DNA from: Cutibacterium modestum
GTDB lineage: Bacteria; Actinomycetota; Actinomycetes; Propionibacteriales; Propionibacteriaceae
NCBI RefSeq assembly: GCF_008326345.1
Contig: NZ_BJEN01000001.1
Location: 744,001-808,000, forward strand
Direction of reading: 5' to 3'
Length of the DNA: 64,000 nt
Program-made: the position numbers and the translations under genes
Shown: positions 1 through 9,792 of the stretch, piece after piece
Layout: each line of letters opens with the position of its first letter
Position numbering within the stretch: position 1 is the stretch's first letter
The notes under the pieces: generated by a model
Databases searched by the model: none
Seen by the model: only the letters and a program-made list of their open reading frames with translations
What the model was told of the DNA's origin: nothing

Positions 1-636
1 TTCCTTCCGGGCGTGTGCCTCATGGGCGTGTTGTTCACCCTGCTGGTGGCGTGGCCCTTCGTCGAAAAATGGATCACTGGTGACGAGTCCGAGCGCCACC
101 TGCTCGACCGCCCGCGAAATGTCCCGACCCGTACCGCACTCGGCGTTGCCGCCATGAGTTGCTACGCCATGTTCTGGCTCTCGGGAGCCAACGACATCGT
201 CGCGACCCACTTCCACCTGTCGCTGAACGCGATCACGTATTTCATGCGTGGCGCGATCTTCGTCGTCCCGATCATCACCTACCAGATCACCAAGCGTATT
301 TGCGTAGCTCTGCAGCGAAACGACCGTCAGCGTCTACTCCATGGGTCGCCCTCCGGCGAAATCATTCGCGAACCTAATGGTGCATTCCACGAAGCTCACG
401 TACTGGTCAGCGACGATGAGGCCTGGACCCTCACCCAGCACAAGACCTACCCCGTCCTCACGGCTGGATCGATCGACGATCGTGGTCGCAAGGTCAGCAA
501 GACGCGTGCTCGCTGGATGAAGTGGTTCCTTGGTGACAACGCTCCCAAGGTCACCCATGAAGAACTGGAGGCAGCTCGCCATCACGCCGAGATCGGCTCT
601 GGTCGCTCCGCCACCCAGGCAGAGATCACCGACTGA
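1..636 (+). CDS. qcrB: Cytochrome bc1 complex cytochrome b subunit QcrB, C-terminal part
   Basis: The reading frame is open from the first base, so the gene begins upstream and only about 211 C-terminal residues are seen. They show a transmembrane segment near the start (LMGVLFTLLVAWPFVEKW), a second around ALGVAAMSCYAMFWLSG and a third around FMRGAIFVVPIITYQITKR. A long charged cytosolic tail follows, as in actinobacterial QcrB, which is longer than mitochondrial cytochrome b. QcrB carries the b hemes of the menaquinol:cytochrome c reductase and passes electrons towards the aa3 oxidase encoded at 7.7-10.7 kb. The heme-ligating histidines lie outside the window, so the assignment rests on the C-terminal architecture and on the oxidase context. 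Confidence 0.8.
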   Translation, partial: FLPGVCLMGVLFTLLVAWPFVEKWITGDESERHLLDRPRNVPTRTALGVAAMSCYAMFWLSGANDIVATHFHLSLNAITYFMRGAIFVVPIITYQITKRICVALQRNDRQRLLHGSPSGEIIREPNGAFHEAHVLVSDDEAWTLTQHKTYPVLTAGSIDDRGRKVSKTRARWMKWFLGDNAPKVTHEELEAARHHAEIGSGRSATQAEITD

Positions 637-683
637 TCCCCGCTTTAACTAGCCCCGGAAGACAGTTCGTTATGCGGGTCCTG

Positions 684-1001
684 TCATATCCGGACACGTA
701 GCCGTTGCCAGTTGCGCTCCCACACGATGGGGTCGGGCGCATGGTCACGAAGCATCGCCGTTCCTCCACCAAGCCCCTCCTCGTCCCAGTGCTGACGAGC
801 GTGAGCCACAAGGTGTTCGGGCAGAGTCCCTCGAACACTCGTCACCCGCCACCAGTCCACTTCCTGACCCTCACGCGCCATGATCGTGCCGACTCGACGC
901 GGCGACGTGCCCACGAGCTCGGCAATGTCAGAATACGACACGACCGTACCGGCGGGCAGAGCTTCTACCGCCGCAAGCACGTCATCTACCGTCGTGGGCA
1001 T
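684..1001 (-). CDS. Alkyltransferase-like (ATL) DNA-binding protein, MGMT family
   Basis: About 105 residues starting MPTTVDDVLAAVEALPAG. The protein contains the winged-helix DNA-binding domain of O6-alkylguanine-DNA alkyltransferases, with the typical VVSYSDIAELVG segment and an SPRRVGTIMA recognition-helix region. The PCHR active-site cysteine is absent: WWRVTSVRGTLP stands at the corresponding place. Families with this arrangement (ATL proteins) bind O6-alkylguanine without repairing it and hand it to nucleotide excision repair. I chose this internal Met because the upstream extension would run into the promoter of the divergent guaB1 gene. The gene is divergent from guaB1, with about 64 bp between start codons. 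Confidence 0.75.
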   Translation of the reverse strand: MPTTVDDVLAAVEALPAGTVVSYSDIAELVGTSPRRVGTIMAREGQEVDWWRVTSVRGTLPEHLVAHARQHWDEEGLGGGTAMLRDHAPDPIVWERNWQRLRVRI

Positions 1002-1065
1002 GGCTCCAGTGTGCCGCGTCGCGCGCAGACATGACCCACCGGTGGTGACGTGGGACAATAGCCAC

Positions 1066-2526
1066 GTGCGTTTTCTCAACGAGCAGCCAAACTACGACCT
1101 GACGTATAACGACGTTTTCATGGCACCAAACCGTTCCTCGGTGGGGTCCCGCATGAACGTCGATCTCACGTCAACGGATGGGTTAGGTACTCCCCTGCCC
1201 CTCGTGGTGGCCAATATGACCGCAATTTCCGGACGTCGCATGGCGGAGACCATCGCCAGGCGCGGAGGTACCGCAATTCTGCCCCAGGATATCCCAGCGG
1301 ACTTCGTCGCTCAGTCCATTCGGCGCGTCAAGGACGCCCATACTCGATTCGACACCCCGGTCACCGTCGATCCGACGACGACTGTGGGCGAGGCCATGAA
1401 CTTGCTTAACAAACGCGCCCACGGCGTCGTTCTTGTCATTGAGGATCATCGCCCGGTCGGTTTGGTCTCCCCCGCTGAGGCTGAAGGCGTGGACCGATTC
1501 GCTCAATGCCATGAGGTCATGACAACCGACCTCACCCTGGTCGGTCCTCAGGCAAGCCCAGATGATGTTTTCCAGGCCCTCGCCGAACGTCACCAGAAGG
1601 TCGCGGTAGCTATAGACGAGCACGGCATCCTCGTCGGCATCATGACGTCGCGAGGTGCTTTACGCACTGAAATCTATCGTCCTGCTGTGGATCCGGACGG
1701 ACGCCTCATGATCGGCACTGCAATTGGCATTAACGGTGACGTCGCGGGACGCGCTCGTAACTCTCTGGAGTCTGGTTCGGACGTGCTCGTCATGGACACC
1801 GCCCATGGCCACCAGGACCAGATGATCCGTGCTATCGGGATCGCCGACGAGGTCCGCACAGCGTTTGAAACAAAGACCGGCCGACGGGTTCCCATTGTCG
1901 CCGGCAATATCGTTACCCGAAGCGGCACTCTCGACCTGCTGGAGGCGGGCGCAGATATCGTCAAGGTCGGCGTTGGACCGGGCGCAATGTGCACCACTCG
2001 AATGCAGACCGGTGTGGGACGCCCGCAGTTTTCGGCAGTATTGGAATGTGCCGAGGCTGCTGCCGAAGTTGATGGTGCTATCTGGGCTGACGGAGGTGTG
2101 CGTCACCCCCGCGACGTTGCCCTCGCCCTTGCCGCAGGTGCCGGATCGGTCATGATCGGCTCGTGGTTTGCAGGCACCCACGAATCGACCGGAGCCATGC
2201 TCATCGACCACGACGGCCGAGTGTACAAGGAGTCCTTCGGCATGGCTTCGGCTCGTGCCGTGCGTCACCGCACTCGCGAACGCAGCGCCTTCGAGCGAGC
2301 TCGCGCCGCCCTTTTCGAAGAAGGCATCTCCCAGTCCAAGATGTATTTGGATCCCCAGCGTCCTGGCGTCGAGGACCTCGTCGATTTCATCACCTCCGGG
2401 GTACGCTCTTCATGCACTTATGCCGGGGCCGCCAATCTCGCTGAATTTCGTGAGAAGGCCGTGATTGGTGTGCAATCCCCCTCTGGGTACGAGGAGGGAC
2501 GCCCACTGCAACGCAGCTGGACGTGA
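1066..2526 (+). CDS. guaB1: GuaB1 family IMP dehydrogenase/GMP reductase-like protein
   Basis: 486 residues from a GTG start, close to the usual size of the actinobacterial GuaB1 family (about 480). The TIM barrel is interrupted by a CBS pair at roughly residues 95-205 ([15 protein letters not shown] and [11 protein letters not shown]). The catalytic loop [15 protein letters not shown] places the nucleophilic Cys near residue 309. GuaB1 proteins are distinct from the true IMPDH GuaB2 and, in mycobacteria, have been assigned GMP reductase activity, so purine salvage is more likely than de novo GMP synthesis. An upstream in-frame ATG at 880 is rejected because it overlaps the divergent ATL gene. 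A -10-like GACAAT at 1054-1059 lies 6 nt before the GTG and no ribosome site is visible, which suggests a leaderless mRNA. Confidence 0.85.
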   Translation: MRFLNEQPNYDLTYNDVFMAPNRSSVGSRMNVDLTSTDGLGTPLPLVVANMTAISGRRMAETIARRGGTAILPQDIPADFVAQSIRRVKDAHTRFDTPVTVDPTTTVGEAMNLLNKRAHGVVLVIEDHRPVGLVSPAEAEGVDRFAQCHEVMTTDLTLVGPQASPDDVFQALAERHQKVAVAIDEHGILVGIMTSRGALRTEIYRPAVDPDGRLMIGTAIGINGDVAGRARNSLESGSDVLVMDTAHGHQDQMIRAIGIADEVRTAFETKTGRRVPIVAGNIVTRSGTLDLLEAGADIVKVGVGPGAMCTTRMQTGVGRPQFSAVLECAEAAAEVDGAIWADGGVRHPRDVALALAAGAGSVMIGSWFAGTHESTGAMLIDHDGRVYKESFGMASARAVRHRTRERSAFERARAALFEEGISQSKMYLDPQRPGVEDLVDFITSGVRSSCTYAGAANLAEFREKAVIGVQSPSGYEEGRPLQRSWT

Positions 2527-2589
2527 GCTCGTGGCGAACGGTCAATGCGTGGCCTGCGACCTAAACCATCCGGCCTTAATGTGGGCCTC

Positions 2590-3246
2590 ATGACAACGCA
2601 TCGGATACTCGTGATTGGGGGCCACGGGCACGTGGCCAAACACTTCACCCAACTTGCCACCTCGCAGGGGCACCAGGTTGACTCGGTCATCCGCCGCGAC
2701 GGCCAGGCAGACGACATCACCTCGTGGGGAGGTAGCCCGGTCGTGGCGGACGTAACGACCTTGCGTCCTGCACAGTGGGACGACCTCATCAACGACCACG
2801 ACGCCGTGGTGTGGTCGGCAGGAGCCGGCGGCAATGGTGGGCCAGAAGACACCTACGCTGTCGACCGGGACGCATGTAACGCCCTTGTCGATGCTATCGG
2901 ACGGTCTCCTCACCGTCCGCGTTTTGTGCTCGTCTCCTGGTGTAGCAGCCCTAACCATGGCGTGCCCTCCGATAATTCTTTCTTCCCTTACGCCGACGCC
3001 AAAGCAGCTGCTGATCGCCACACCATGGATTCATCGATTCGGTGGACCATCCTTGGTCCGGTAACACTGAGCCATGATCCAGCCTCTGGCGTCCGAATCC
3101 TCACCGAGGGTGACGAATACCGCGATATCACGGTCTCGCGTGAAACGGTCGCCAAGGCGGCTTTGGCATGCCTTGATGACGACATCACGGAGGGCAAGTT
3201 CATTCGTTTTTGCGACGGACCAATGCCGATTGCCGAGGCGTTTTAA
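2590..3246 (+). CDS. Atypical short-chain dehydrogenase / NAD(P)H-binding protein
   Basis: 218 residues from the ATG of MTTHRILVIGGHG. The N-terminal Rossmann fold carries the dinucleotide motif GGHGHV at residues 10-15, and a YADAK motif (Y134, K138) matches the SDR active-site YxxxK. The organisation resembles YwnB/YtfG-type atypical SDRs (SDR_a5), which bind NAD(P)H and act as epimerase-like or quinone/flavin reductases; the substrate is unknown. It follows guaB1 by about 60 bp in the same direction and may be co-transcribed. An earlier in-frame start at 2545 would add 15 residues before the Rossmann strand and is less likely. Confidence 0.75.
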   Translation: MTTHRILVIGGHGHVAKHFTQLATSQGHQVDSVIRRDGQADDITSWGGSPVVADVTTLRPAQWDDLINDHDAVVWSAGAGGNGGPEDTYAVDRDACNALVDAIGRSPHRPRFVLVSWCSSPNHGVPSDNSFFPYADAKAAADRHTMDSSIRWTILGPVTLSHDPASGVRILTEGDEYRDITVSRETVAKAALACLDDDITEGKFIRFCDGPMPIAEAF

Positions 3247-4148
3247 CCTCTCCCACGACATCATGGTCGTTCGGTAGGCGGAAGGTCTCGGCATCGTGGG
3301 CCATCGGGACATCCCCCACGATTCCGCGGTACCGGCTGATCTGAGACTTCCAGCCTGAGCTTATGCAGGCGCCGTGGCGCACTGTGTCATCAGAATGTCA
3401 CGTGTCTGTCGAGGCCAGCTGATACCCAAGGCCGAAAGCATCTATAAAGCTAACTGCATACGTGTCTCACACACCATAGGCTTAGGAAACGAACATATTC
3501 GCATTCCTAGGTTCTCAACGGGCGTGCAACCCCTACCGTGTCGACGTTCAGGCCAGACACGAAGGGGATTGCGCGTCCTTAACTGCACGATTTCGGCAGA
3601 TGTCGTTAGATGAGGGTGCCACATCGAGAAGTGACGAAGCGAAAAGTGGAGGTACCTCAGATCGCTTGGCAACTGGATCGGTCCCGTCGGTCGTGTCATA
3701 CGGTCTGTGTAGGTGGTCGAGGATGACTGGGAGAAAGTCTAGCGGCACGGGAATCCGTCGATGGCAAGGTCGATGCAGATCTTCGGACAAGCTCATCGAA
3801 CGCGTCACCGGAAGAGGAGACAATCCAAGGCCGGTCCGCAACCTTATAGGGGTTCGCGCTCAACTACCCTGAGCGATTCCCCAACCGCTAAAAAGCCCGA
3901 TCCATTTACACAGAATACTTGGCACGCTCTGACAGCCTCGTGTCATCACGCACACCTCACCGTGGCCACACGAAGGGCTCGTAAAGAAAGTATATGCGAT
4001 ATAGCTCCTCGTTTCCGGAGAATTTATGTGAGTGTCGTCGCCCTCCTTGACCAGCCACGGTTCTATCGAATAATGTTCTCCTCAGCATTGGACGTTGCCG
4101 CCCAACCAGTCGGACGATAGGTCCATCCCTACATCACAGAAGGAAAGA
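3247..4148. other. 900-bp intergenic region without a recognisable gene
   Basis: Short open frames exist on both strands, but none shows a recognisable family, a good ribosome site or consistent codon preference. A short hairpin with arms ATCGTGGG (3293-3300) and CCCACGAT (3316-3323) lies just after the SDR gene. It could be a weak terminator, but no T-run follows it. The base composition from about 3380 to 4100 is lower in GC than the neighbouring genes. This fits either a decayed accessory gene or a transferred segment. Confidence 0.4.
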
Positions 4149-4500
4149 ATAACGAAATTCAAGAAGGTCGCGACCATCGTCGCAGGATTGACCATGGCGA
4201 TCCCCGTGGGCTTGGCAAGCCAAGCGAATGCAGGGAGTAACCTTTGCCCCTCCAAACAGGTTTGTCTCTTTGTCTCTACGAGGACAATAATTTCGTTGGT
4301 CTCATGGGATACCGACGCGCTGACCTCGGCATCACGAATGTAAGCAGCAAAATCAGTCACGTTATGTCATCATGTGAAAATGAGTCAGGCACCGGGACGC
4401 CAGTGGCAGGGGTTCTTGCCGAAACATACTCGCCCACCGATCGGACAACGACATCAACACCTGGGATGATAATGGTGCTCACCCTCCTGTCCCGTCATAA
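4149..4500 (+). pseudogene. Frameshifted secreted peptidase-inhibitor (I36-like) gene
   Basis: The conceptual protein starts with a signal peptide (KKVATIVAGLTMAIPVGLASQANA) followed by NLCPSKQVCLYEDNNFVGLMG, a beta/gamma-crystallin-like pattern of the peptidase inhibitor I36 family. Three lesions are visible. The codon after the ribosome site AAGGAA is ATA (4149-4151) rather than ATG. An exact 8-bp tandem duplication TTTGTCTC at 4261-4268 and 4269-4276 shifts the frame; removing one copy restores VCLYEDNNF. A further shift near 4405 is needed to reach GSCRNILAHRSDNDINTWDD and the stop at 4498. The family assignment is inferred from the pattern. It may have been a small secreted inhibitor or bacteriocin-like protein served by the adjacent ABC exporter. 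Confidence 0.55.
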
Positions 4501-4636
4501 GCGTCCCACCATACAAAGGCCAAGAACCATATGAGTCCCCACAATCAGCGGGAAATCGCTGTCCAAAACGTTCACATCAGGCAATGCCCTAGTCCATGCG
4601 ATCAATAACGTCAGCGTATCTTTCACCCATTCCGGA

Positions 4637-5206
4637 GTGCACCTCCTCATGGGGGAAAGCGGATCAGGAAAAAGTACCCTCATCAATCTCCTGGCTGGTT
4701 TGGACACCCCAGATTCGGGGTCCGTCTACGCAGAAGGCGTCACCGTATCTGATCAGAGCGAGGCGAGCAGAGCCCGATTTCGATTACGCCACATCGCCGT
4801 CATCTTCCAGGACGACAACCTCATCGCCGAGTTGACCAATACCGAAAACATTGCGCTACCTCTGTGGGCGCAAGGTAAATCGAAGTCCGATGCAACAGAA
4901 ATCGCCCACGAAGCCATGCGAAAACTGGGAATCGAGTCATTAGGCAGGCGCCACCCCGGCGAGGTCTCGGGTGGCCAACGGCAACGCGTCGGAGTTGCGC
5001 GGGCACTGGCCAGCGAGCAACGCATCCTCCTCGCTGACGAACCGACCGGCGCGCTCGACTCCACGACATCCGGAGAGCTCTTCGAACTGCTGGGAAACCT
5101 CGCACACGACGACCAGATGTGCGTCATCGTGGCCACACATGACCCACTCGCCACGAAGCACTGCGATTCTGTCACCACCCTACTGGATGGGCATCTCGTA
5201 GCATGA
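4637..5206 (+). CDS. ABC transporter ATP-binding protein (LolD/MacB type), 5' end frameshifted
   Basis: An ATPase of the MacB/LolD class with Walker A GESGSGKST, signature [15 protein letters not shown], Walker B ILLADEPTGALD and the H-loop VIVATHDP. From the GTG at 4637 it lacks the usual first 30-odd residues. In the same frame, codons from 4535 encode a good family N-terminus (PTISGKSLSKTFTSGNALVH, then AINNVSVSF), but no start codon precedes it because TGA lies at 4532. An ATG at 4531 would read into this frame if the run of four C at 4537-4540 were three. So either a 1-bp insertion has damaged the start, or translation begins at 4637 and gives a shortened ATPase. The gene overlaps the permease gene by 4 bp (ATGA). 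Confidence 0.75.
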   Translation: MHLLMGESGSGKSTLINLLAGLDTPDSGSVYAEGVTVSDQSEASRARFRLRHIAVIFQDDNLIAELTNTENIALPLWAQGKSKSDATEIAHEAMRKLGIESLGRRHPGEVSGGQRQRVGVARALASEQRILLADEPTGALDSTTSGELFELLGNLAHDDQMCVIVATHDPLATKHCDSVTTLLDGHLVA

Positions 5207-7641
5207 ACAGAAGATTCACAACCCAGACATTCCGCATCTGGACTCGAAACAAACACCGTATTGGCTTAGCATATCCATTCGCAGTGGTGATCGCTTGCTT
5301 CATCGCCCTGTACCTGACGCTGTCATCCTTCGCCCTCACCGGTTCACAGAAAAGAATTTGTTACCTGGATGGCCATGACGCATCCGTCACCATCAGCCAG
5401 GCACAAACAACTCTGCGCCCTGCCCAGGGCACGGTAATCGATCGACTGAGAAAATCCGGGGCACGGAACATATCCGCCATCACCACTGGTTCCAGCTTCC
5501 AAGTTGACGGCCTTCGTACCACCGGATTGTCGACGGGTTTCCAAGATCGAATTCAATACATGGAATGGGCCTCGGGTTCACCCGCATCGCGATATCACCT
5601 GACCGATGGCCATTGGCCCTCCAGTCCGGGAGAGGTTGCCCTGTCCGAACCTTTGGCCGCACGTCTCCACGACCCCAGCCGCATCCATGTCTTCTCCGAC
5701 ACCTCACGATTGCGGGTCGTAGGGGCATTTCACGATGCCTACGCCACAGACGCTTTGGTGGCCATCGGCCCCGCGGGCGGCTGGAAATCCATGTCTGCCG
5801 CGGCGTCTAAAGGCTACCCGTCGCTGTCGCCCATCATCGAATACGTCTGGGATGGCCTGCCGCTCAGCGCCGCCATACCCTTATTCAGCAAGCTGTACGG
5901 GACTCCGACTGACTTACTTGTCACATCCAGCCGTGATGGAGCAAAGATCTCCGCAAGCCCCCAAGTATCGTTGACCTCTCGAAGCCCTTATCTCGTGGTG
6001 ATCCCTTGTTTCTTGCTCACGGGTGCCGTCCAGCTCACCGTGATGGCTAGGATCGCCACATCCATCCGCGCACAGCGGCGATCAATGCTGAAACTGGGGA
6101 TTCCGCTATCGGCAACGCTCTCGTCCGCACTCGGTTCGGTCCTCGCCATCTGTCTGGCGGCATGGTCGGTGGGTGTATGTGGAGGCTGGATACTCGGAAT
6201 GGCCCTTCGCAGATTCCTGGTGCCTCACCTACTCACACAACCCATCAGTCCACCGGTGTCGATCGCCCCATTAGCCATGACACTCCTGGCACTCACTGTC
6301 GCCATGAGTATCGCGGCCATTCCACTGACCGGCCCGCGGGCTGGTGGGCGAAACAGGGCAACACCGCGCCATGCCCGGGCGGCAACAACGCTACGGTGGG
6401 TCAGGCGAGTAGCTGGTGTCCTTCTCATTATTGGCGGACTACTCGCACTCCAAAACCGGGCCCAACTCGACGACGTCATGCATGGCGCCATCTTCGTCTC
6501 ATCCGGAGTCGTCCTCCTCGTGCCCGATCTCATTTCCGGAATCATCTCGGTCGTCAAGCTTCCAACACCCGCTGGTCTGCTGGCCGTAAAGACGCTGCGC
6601 TTCAGCGATGCACGAATTCGGATCATGGGGTCAGCGTTGTGTCTATGCCTGGTGATCCCTGCCAGTGTCAACGTCATCATGACCTCATACCAGCAGTCAA
6701 CGGCAGCGCTGAGCATGGCCCCGCCGGACACCTTGATCCTGCAATCGCCAGATGGCAACCCAGTACCAAAAGACCTTCCCCGAAGCATGCAGGCTGCGAC
6801 CGGCATAAAGCGTGCCGTCAAAGTCGACATGCTCAGTGGCGAGATCACGTCGAACCATCACTCCGGAACCGCGCGGGCCGTCATGGTCGTATCATCCCCG
6901 GAAGACGCCGAACGAGTACTCAATATGAAGCTCACGACCAAGGAGCGCGCAAATCTCAATAACAGTTTCATGCTGTCATTTTCAGATGGCCCAGCAAAGA
7001 CAATCCTCGCGCTAGACGATGGCCGCCGAGCCGCAATCCCATCCAGCCGGGTCGAGGTCAACCCGACATGGGCATACACCTATGGAGGCGTCATTGTGAA
7101 AGGGACCCTAGAACGAATCCGAGCCCAATCGACACCACACCAGTGGGTATACACGGGGGTCCAGAAAGGCGACATCGCCAAGGCCGTCGACTATGTCCAC
7201 CGCCAGGGCCTCGATCCACAACTACTCACCTACCACGTGGAACCGGAACCTCCCCAGATGCCTTTCTCCTGGTGGATGGTGTGCCTGACTCTCGTCATCA
7301 TCGCAGCCGGTATCACCGCCAGCGTCTCCGCGTCATTCGGACACACTGCACGAAATCAGAGTCGACAGCTACTCGCCATAGGACTCCCAAAACGGCTGGG
7401 CGCAACGATACCCATCCTCGAGAGCATGCTTCTCGTCGGATTGTGCTCCGTGATCGCGAGCGCCCTGGCAGTTGTTCCGGTCGTGGTCGGGCAGAGCCTG
7501 TCTGAGTCCTTTACGTTGTGGGTGCCGAAAGACTGGGTCATCCTGTGGTGTACCGGACTTGGACTACTGATTGTGTTGTCCCCTTTGGCTGGGCTCCGCG
7601 CGATCAGGGCACGAGAACGTACTGTCGATGCACTGATTTAA
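5203..7641 (+). CDS. FtsX/MacB-like ABC transporter permease
   Basis: 812 residues. One transmembrane helix near residues 20-45 is followed by an extracytoplasmic domain (about 50-255). Next come three helices (about 262-375), further helices at about 390-470, a second external domain (about 490-680) and a C-terminal block of three helices (about 688-800). This is the duplicated FtsX layout of exporters that move peptides, lipids or antibiotics out of the membrane. It is translationally coupled to the preceding ATPase. The nearby secreted-protein gene suggests a peptide or bacteriocin export or resistance role, but that is inference. Unlike its two upstream neighbours, this frame is intact. 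Confidence 0.8.
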   Translation: MNRRFTTQTFRIWTRNKHRIGLAYPFAVVIACFIALYLTLSSFALTGSQKRICYLDGHDASVTISQAQTTLRPAQGTVIDRLRKSGARNISAITTGSSFQVDGLRTTGLSTGFQDRIQYMEWASGSPASRYHLTDGHWPSSPGEVALSEPLAARLHDPSRIHVFSDTSRLRVVGAFHDAYATDALVAIGPAGGWKSMSAAASKGYPSLSPIIEYVWDGLPLSAAIPLFSKLYGTPTDLLVTSSRDGAKISASPQVSLTSRSPYLVVIPCFLLTGAVQLTVMARIATSIRAQRRSMLKLGIPLSATLSSALGSVLAICLAAWSVGVCGGWILGMALRRFLVPHLLTQPISPPVSIAPLAMTLLALTVAMSIAAIPLTGPRAGGRNRATPRHARAATTLRWVRRVAGVLLIIGGLLALQNRAQLDDVMHGAIFVSSGVVLLVPDLISGIISVVKLPTPAGLLAVKTLRFSDARIRIMGSALCLCLVIPASVNVIMTSYQQSTAALSMAPPDTLILQSPDGNPVPKDLPRSMQAATGIKRAVKVDMLSGEITSNHHSGTARAVMVVSSPEDAERVLNMKLTTKERANLNNSFMLSFSDGPAKTILALDDGRRAAIPSSRVEVNPTWAYTYGGVIVKGTLERIRAQSTPHQWVYTGVQKGDIAKAVDYVHRQGLDPQLLTYHVEPEPPQMPFSWWMVCLTLVIIAAGITASVSASFGHTARNQSRQLLAIGLPKRLGATIPILESMLLVGLCSVIASALAVVPVVVGQSLSESFTLWVPKDWVILWCTGLGLLIVLSPLAGLRAIRARERTVDALI

Positions 7642-7687
7642 ATCCAAGGACAGGAAATTGCTGCCGCGGACTCTCAAATACAACAGG

Positions 7688-8086
7688 TCAGTGAGCGTAA
7701 TCCCCACGGTAGTACTCAAAAGCCCAGCCCGACGCAGCCCAGATGCCGATACCCAGACCGAGCAACGAAATCCACCAACCGAAGATCGGGCCAAGGCACA
7801 TGATGGCGACAACGAGCGCGCACCAGAACGGCCAGATACTCTGTGGCGGGAAAAACCCGATCGGCCCGGCACCGTCGATCACCTCGGCATCCTTCTCGTC
7901 AGAGGGTCGAGGATTGATCTTCTTGGCGATGACCTGGACGTAGAAGAACACCATCAGGGCCATCGCCGCCGACAGTCCGAGCACCCAGGTGCCGGCCACT
8001 TCATGAGCCGTGAACCAGTACACCGGGGTGACGACGAGGTAGAACAAACCAAGCCCGCCAAACACCCAACGTTCCGGTTTCATCAA
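7688..8086 (-). CDS. ctaF: Cytochrome c oxidase subunit 4, CtaF
   Basis: 132 residues with a helix pair at each end ([18 protein letters not shown] and [20 protein letters not shown], then [19 protein letters not shown] and [16 protein letters not shown]) around a polar loop. This matches the small actinobacterial subunit IV of the aa3 oxidase. The first ATG overlaps the ctaD stop codon (ATGA), so it is the last gene of a ctaC-ctaD-ctaF operon and its translation is probably coupled. It converges with the FtsX-like permease gene, with only about 45 bp between the stops and no evident hairpin there. Confidence 0.88.
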   Translation of the reverse strand: MMKPERWVFGGLGLFYLVVTPVYWFTAHEVAGTWVLGLSAAMALMVFFYVQVIAKKINPRPSDEKDAEVIDGAGPIGFFPPQSIWPFWCALVVAIMCLGPIFGWWISLLGLGIGIWAASGWAFEYYRGDYAH

Positions 8087-9792
8087 ACACCCTCCTTGCC
8101 CAGGCGGACGAGCTCGCGCGGGCGAGCTTCCTCAGTTTCGGAGGTCAGAGCAGCCTCCGGATGATTGACGTCGAAAGCTGGGGAGGTGGAGCGCACGCGG
8201 ATCATCTTCGTGAAGTTGTGGGTGGGTGGCGGGCACGAGGTAGCCCACTCAAGGGTACGGCCCCAACCCCATGGGTCAGCGACCTCGATATTCGGGTCGT
8301 GACGGGTGGCCCAAACGTTCCATGCGAACGGCAACATCGAGATAGCGAGCAGGAAAGCACCGAAGGTTGACACCTGGTTCAGCAGCGTGAAGCCCTCCCA
8401 GGCTCCGTAGTCGGCGATCCGACGCTGCATACCCTCGACGCCGAGCCAGTGCTGGACGAGGAAGGTGGTGTGGAAACCGACGAACAGAGTCCAGAAGTGG
8501 ATCTTGCCCCAAGTCTCATTGAGCATATGTCCAGTGATCTTAGGCCACCAGTAGTAGAACCCGGCGAACATCGCGAAAACCACGGTGCCGAACAGCACGT
8601 AGTGGAAATGGGCTACCACGAAGTAGGTGTCGGACACGTTGAAGTCCATCGGCGGGCTAGCGAGCATGACACCAGTGAGACCGCCGAACAGGAACGTCGT
8701 TAGGAAGCCGATAGCAAAAAGCATCGGCGTATCGAAACTCAACGATCCGCCCCACATCGTGCCGATCCAGTTGAAGAACTTCACACCCGTGGGAACGGCG
8801 ATCGTGAAAGTCATGAAGGAGAAGAACGGCAGCGAGACCGCGCCAGTCACGAACATGTGGTGAGCCCACACAGATACCGACAGTCCACCGATAGCCAGGG
8901 TTGCGAACACCAGGCCGACGTAGCCGAACACCGGCTTGCGACTAAACACCGGCAGCACCTCAGTGATGATGCCAAAGAATGGCAAGGCAATGACGTACAC
9001 CTCCGGATGTCCGAAGAACCAGAATAGGTGCTGCCACAGGATCGGGCCACCGTTCGCAGCGTCGAAAATGTGGGCTCCCAGAGCCCGATCAGCTTCAAGG
9101 ACGAGCAGACCGGCCGACAGGACTGGGAAGACGACCAGCACCATGATCGAGGTGATGAGAATGTTCCAGGAAAAGATCGGCATCCGAAACATCGTCATGC
9201 CGGGGGTACGCATGAGGATGATCGTCGTCACGAAGTTGACGGCACCAAGGATGGACGACAGACCGAGAAGGTACAGACCCATCACCCACAAGTCTCCGCC
9301 AACTCCCGGGGAGTTAATCGCATCCGACAGCGGAGCGTAGGCGAACCAGCCGAAGCTGGCAGCGCCACCGGGGGTGAGGAAACCGCTACAGGCCATCAGG
9401 GAGCCGAACAGGTACAGCCAGTACGCAAACTGGTTAATGCGCGGGAACGCGACGTCGGGGGCGCCGATCTGAAGCGGCATGAAGTAGTTCGCGAACCCGG
9501 AGAACAGCGGGGTGGCGAACATCAGCAGCATGATTGTGCCGTGCATCGTGAAGAGCTGGTTGAAGGTCTCCTGGTGCATGAACTGCATGCCCGGATAAGC
9601 CAGCTCGGCTCGAATGAGAAGCGCAAGGATACCGCCGAAGGCAAAAAAGAACAGCGACGTACCGAAGTACAGTCGGCCGATCTTCTTGTGGTCGGTAGTC
9701 GTCATGTAATCCCACACGAAAGCACCGAAGCTAGTCGTGCGCCGCTCCTGGCGGGTAGCTGCGGGAGGTACGGCGATGGACGCGCTGGTCAC
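8083..9792 (-). CDS. ctaD: Cytochrome c oxidase subunit I, CtaD
   Basis: 569 residues with twelve predicted helices. It has the motifs of the heme-copper oxidase catalytic subunit: the CuB/cross-link region [15 protein letters not shown], the CuB histidine pair WAHHMFVTG, and [10 protein letters not shown] with the heme ligands. It carries heme a, heme a3 and CuB and reduces oxygen while pumping protons, with electrons arriving through CtaC. The GTG start overlaps the ctaC stop (GTGA). Downstream it overlaps ctaF by 4 bp. Copper for CuB probably depends on the CtaG-like protein encoded at 18.3 kb. Confidence 0.95.
   Translation of the reverse strand: MTSASIAVPPAATRQERRTTSFGAFVWDYMTTTDHKKIGRLYFGTSLFFFAFGGILALLIRAELAYPGMQFMHQETFNQLFTMHGTIMLLMFATPLFSGFANYFMPLQIGAPDVAFPRINQFAYWLYLFGSLMACSGFLTPGGAASFGWFAYAPLSDAINSPGVGGDLWVMGLYLLGLSSILGAVNFVTTIILMRTPGMTMFRMPIFSWNILITSIMVLVVFPVLSAGLLVLEADRALGAHIFDAANGGPILWQHLFWFFGHPEVYVIALPFFGIITEVLPVFSRKPVFGYVGLVFATLAIGGLSVSVWAHHMFVTGAVSLPFFSFMTFTIAVPTGVKFFNWIGTMWGGSLSFDTPMLFAIGFLTTFLFGGLTGVMLASPPMDFNVSDTYFVVAHFHYVLFGTVVFAMFAGFYYWWPKITGHMLNETWGKIHFWTLFVGFHTTFLVQHWLGVEGMQRRIADYGAWEGFTLLNQVSTFGAFLLAISMLPFAWNVWATRHDPNIEVADPWGWGRTLEWATSCPPPTHNFTKMIRVRSTSPAFDVNHPEAALTSETEEARPRELVRLGKEGV

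Noticed and set aside
880..1065. N-terminal extension of guaB1 from ATG 880
   Set aside because: It would overlap the divergent ATL gene, adds non-conserved sequence, and a -10-like element sits just before the GTG at 1066.
1660..2268. 202-codon minus-strand open frame
   Set aside because: Antisense to guaB1 across its catalytic loop; no family.
3400..4100. Possible small RNA or gene in the long 5' gap
   Set aside because: Several short frames on both strands were read, but none had a family match, and no structured RNA or tRNA-like fold was recognised by eye.
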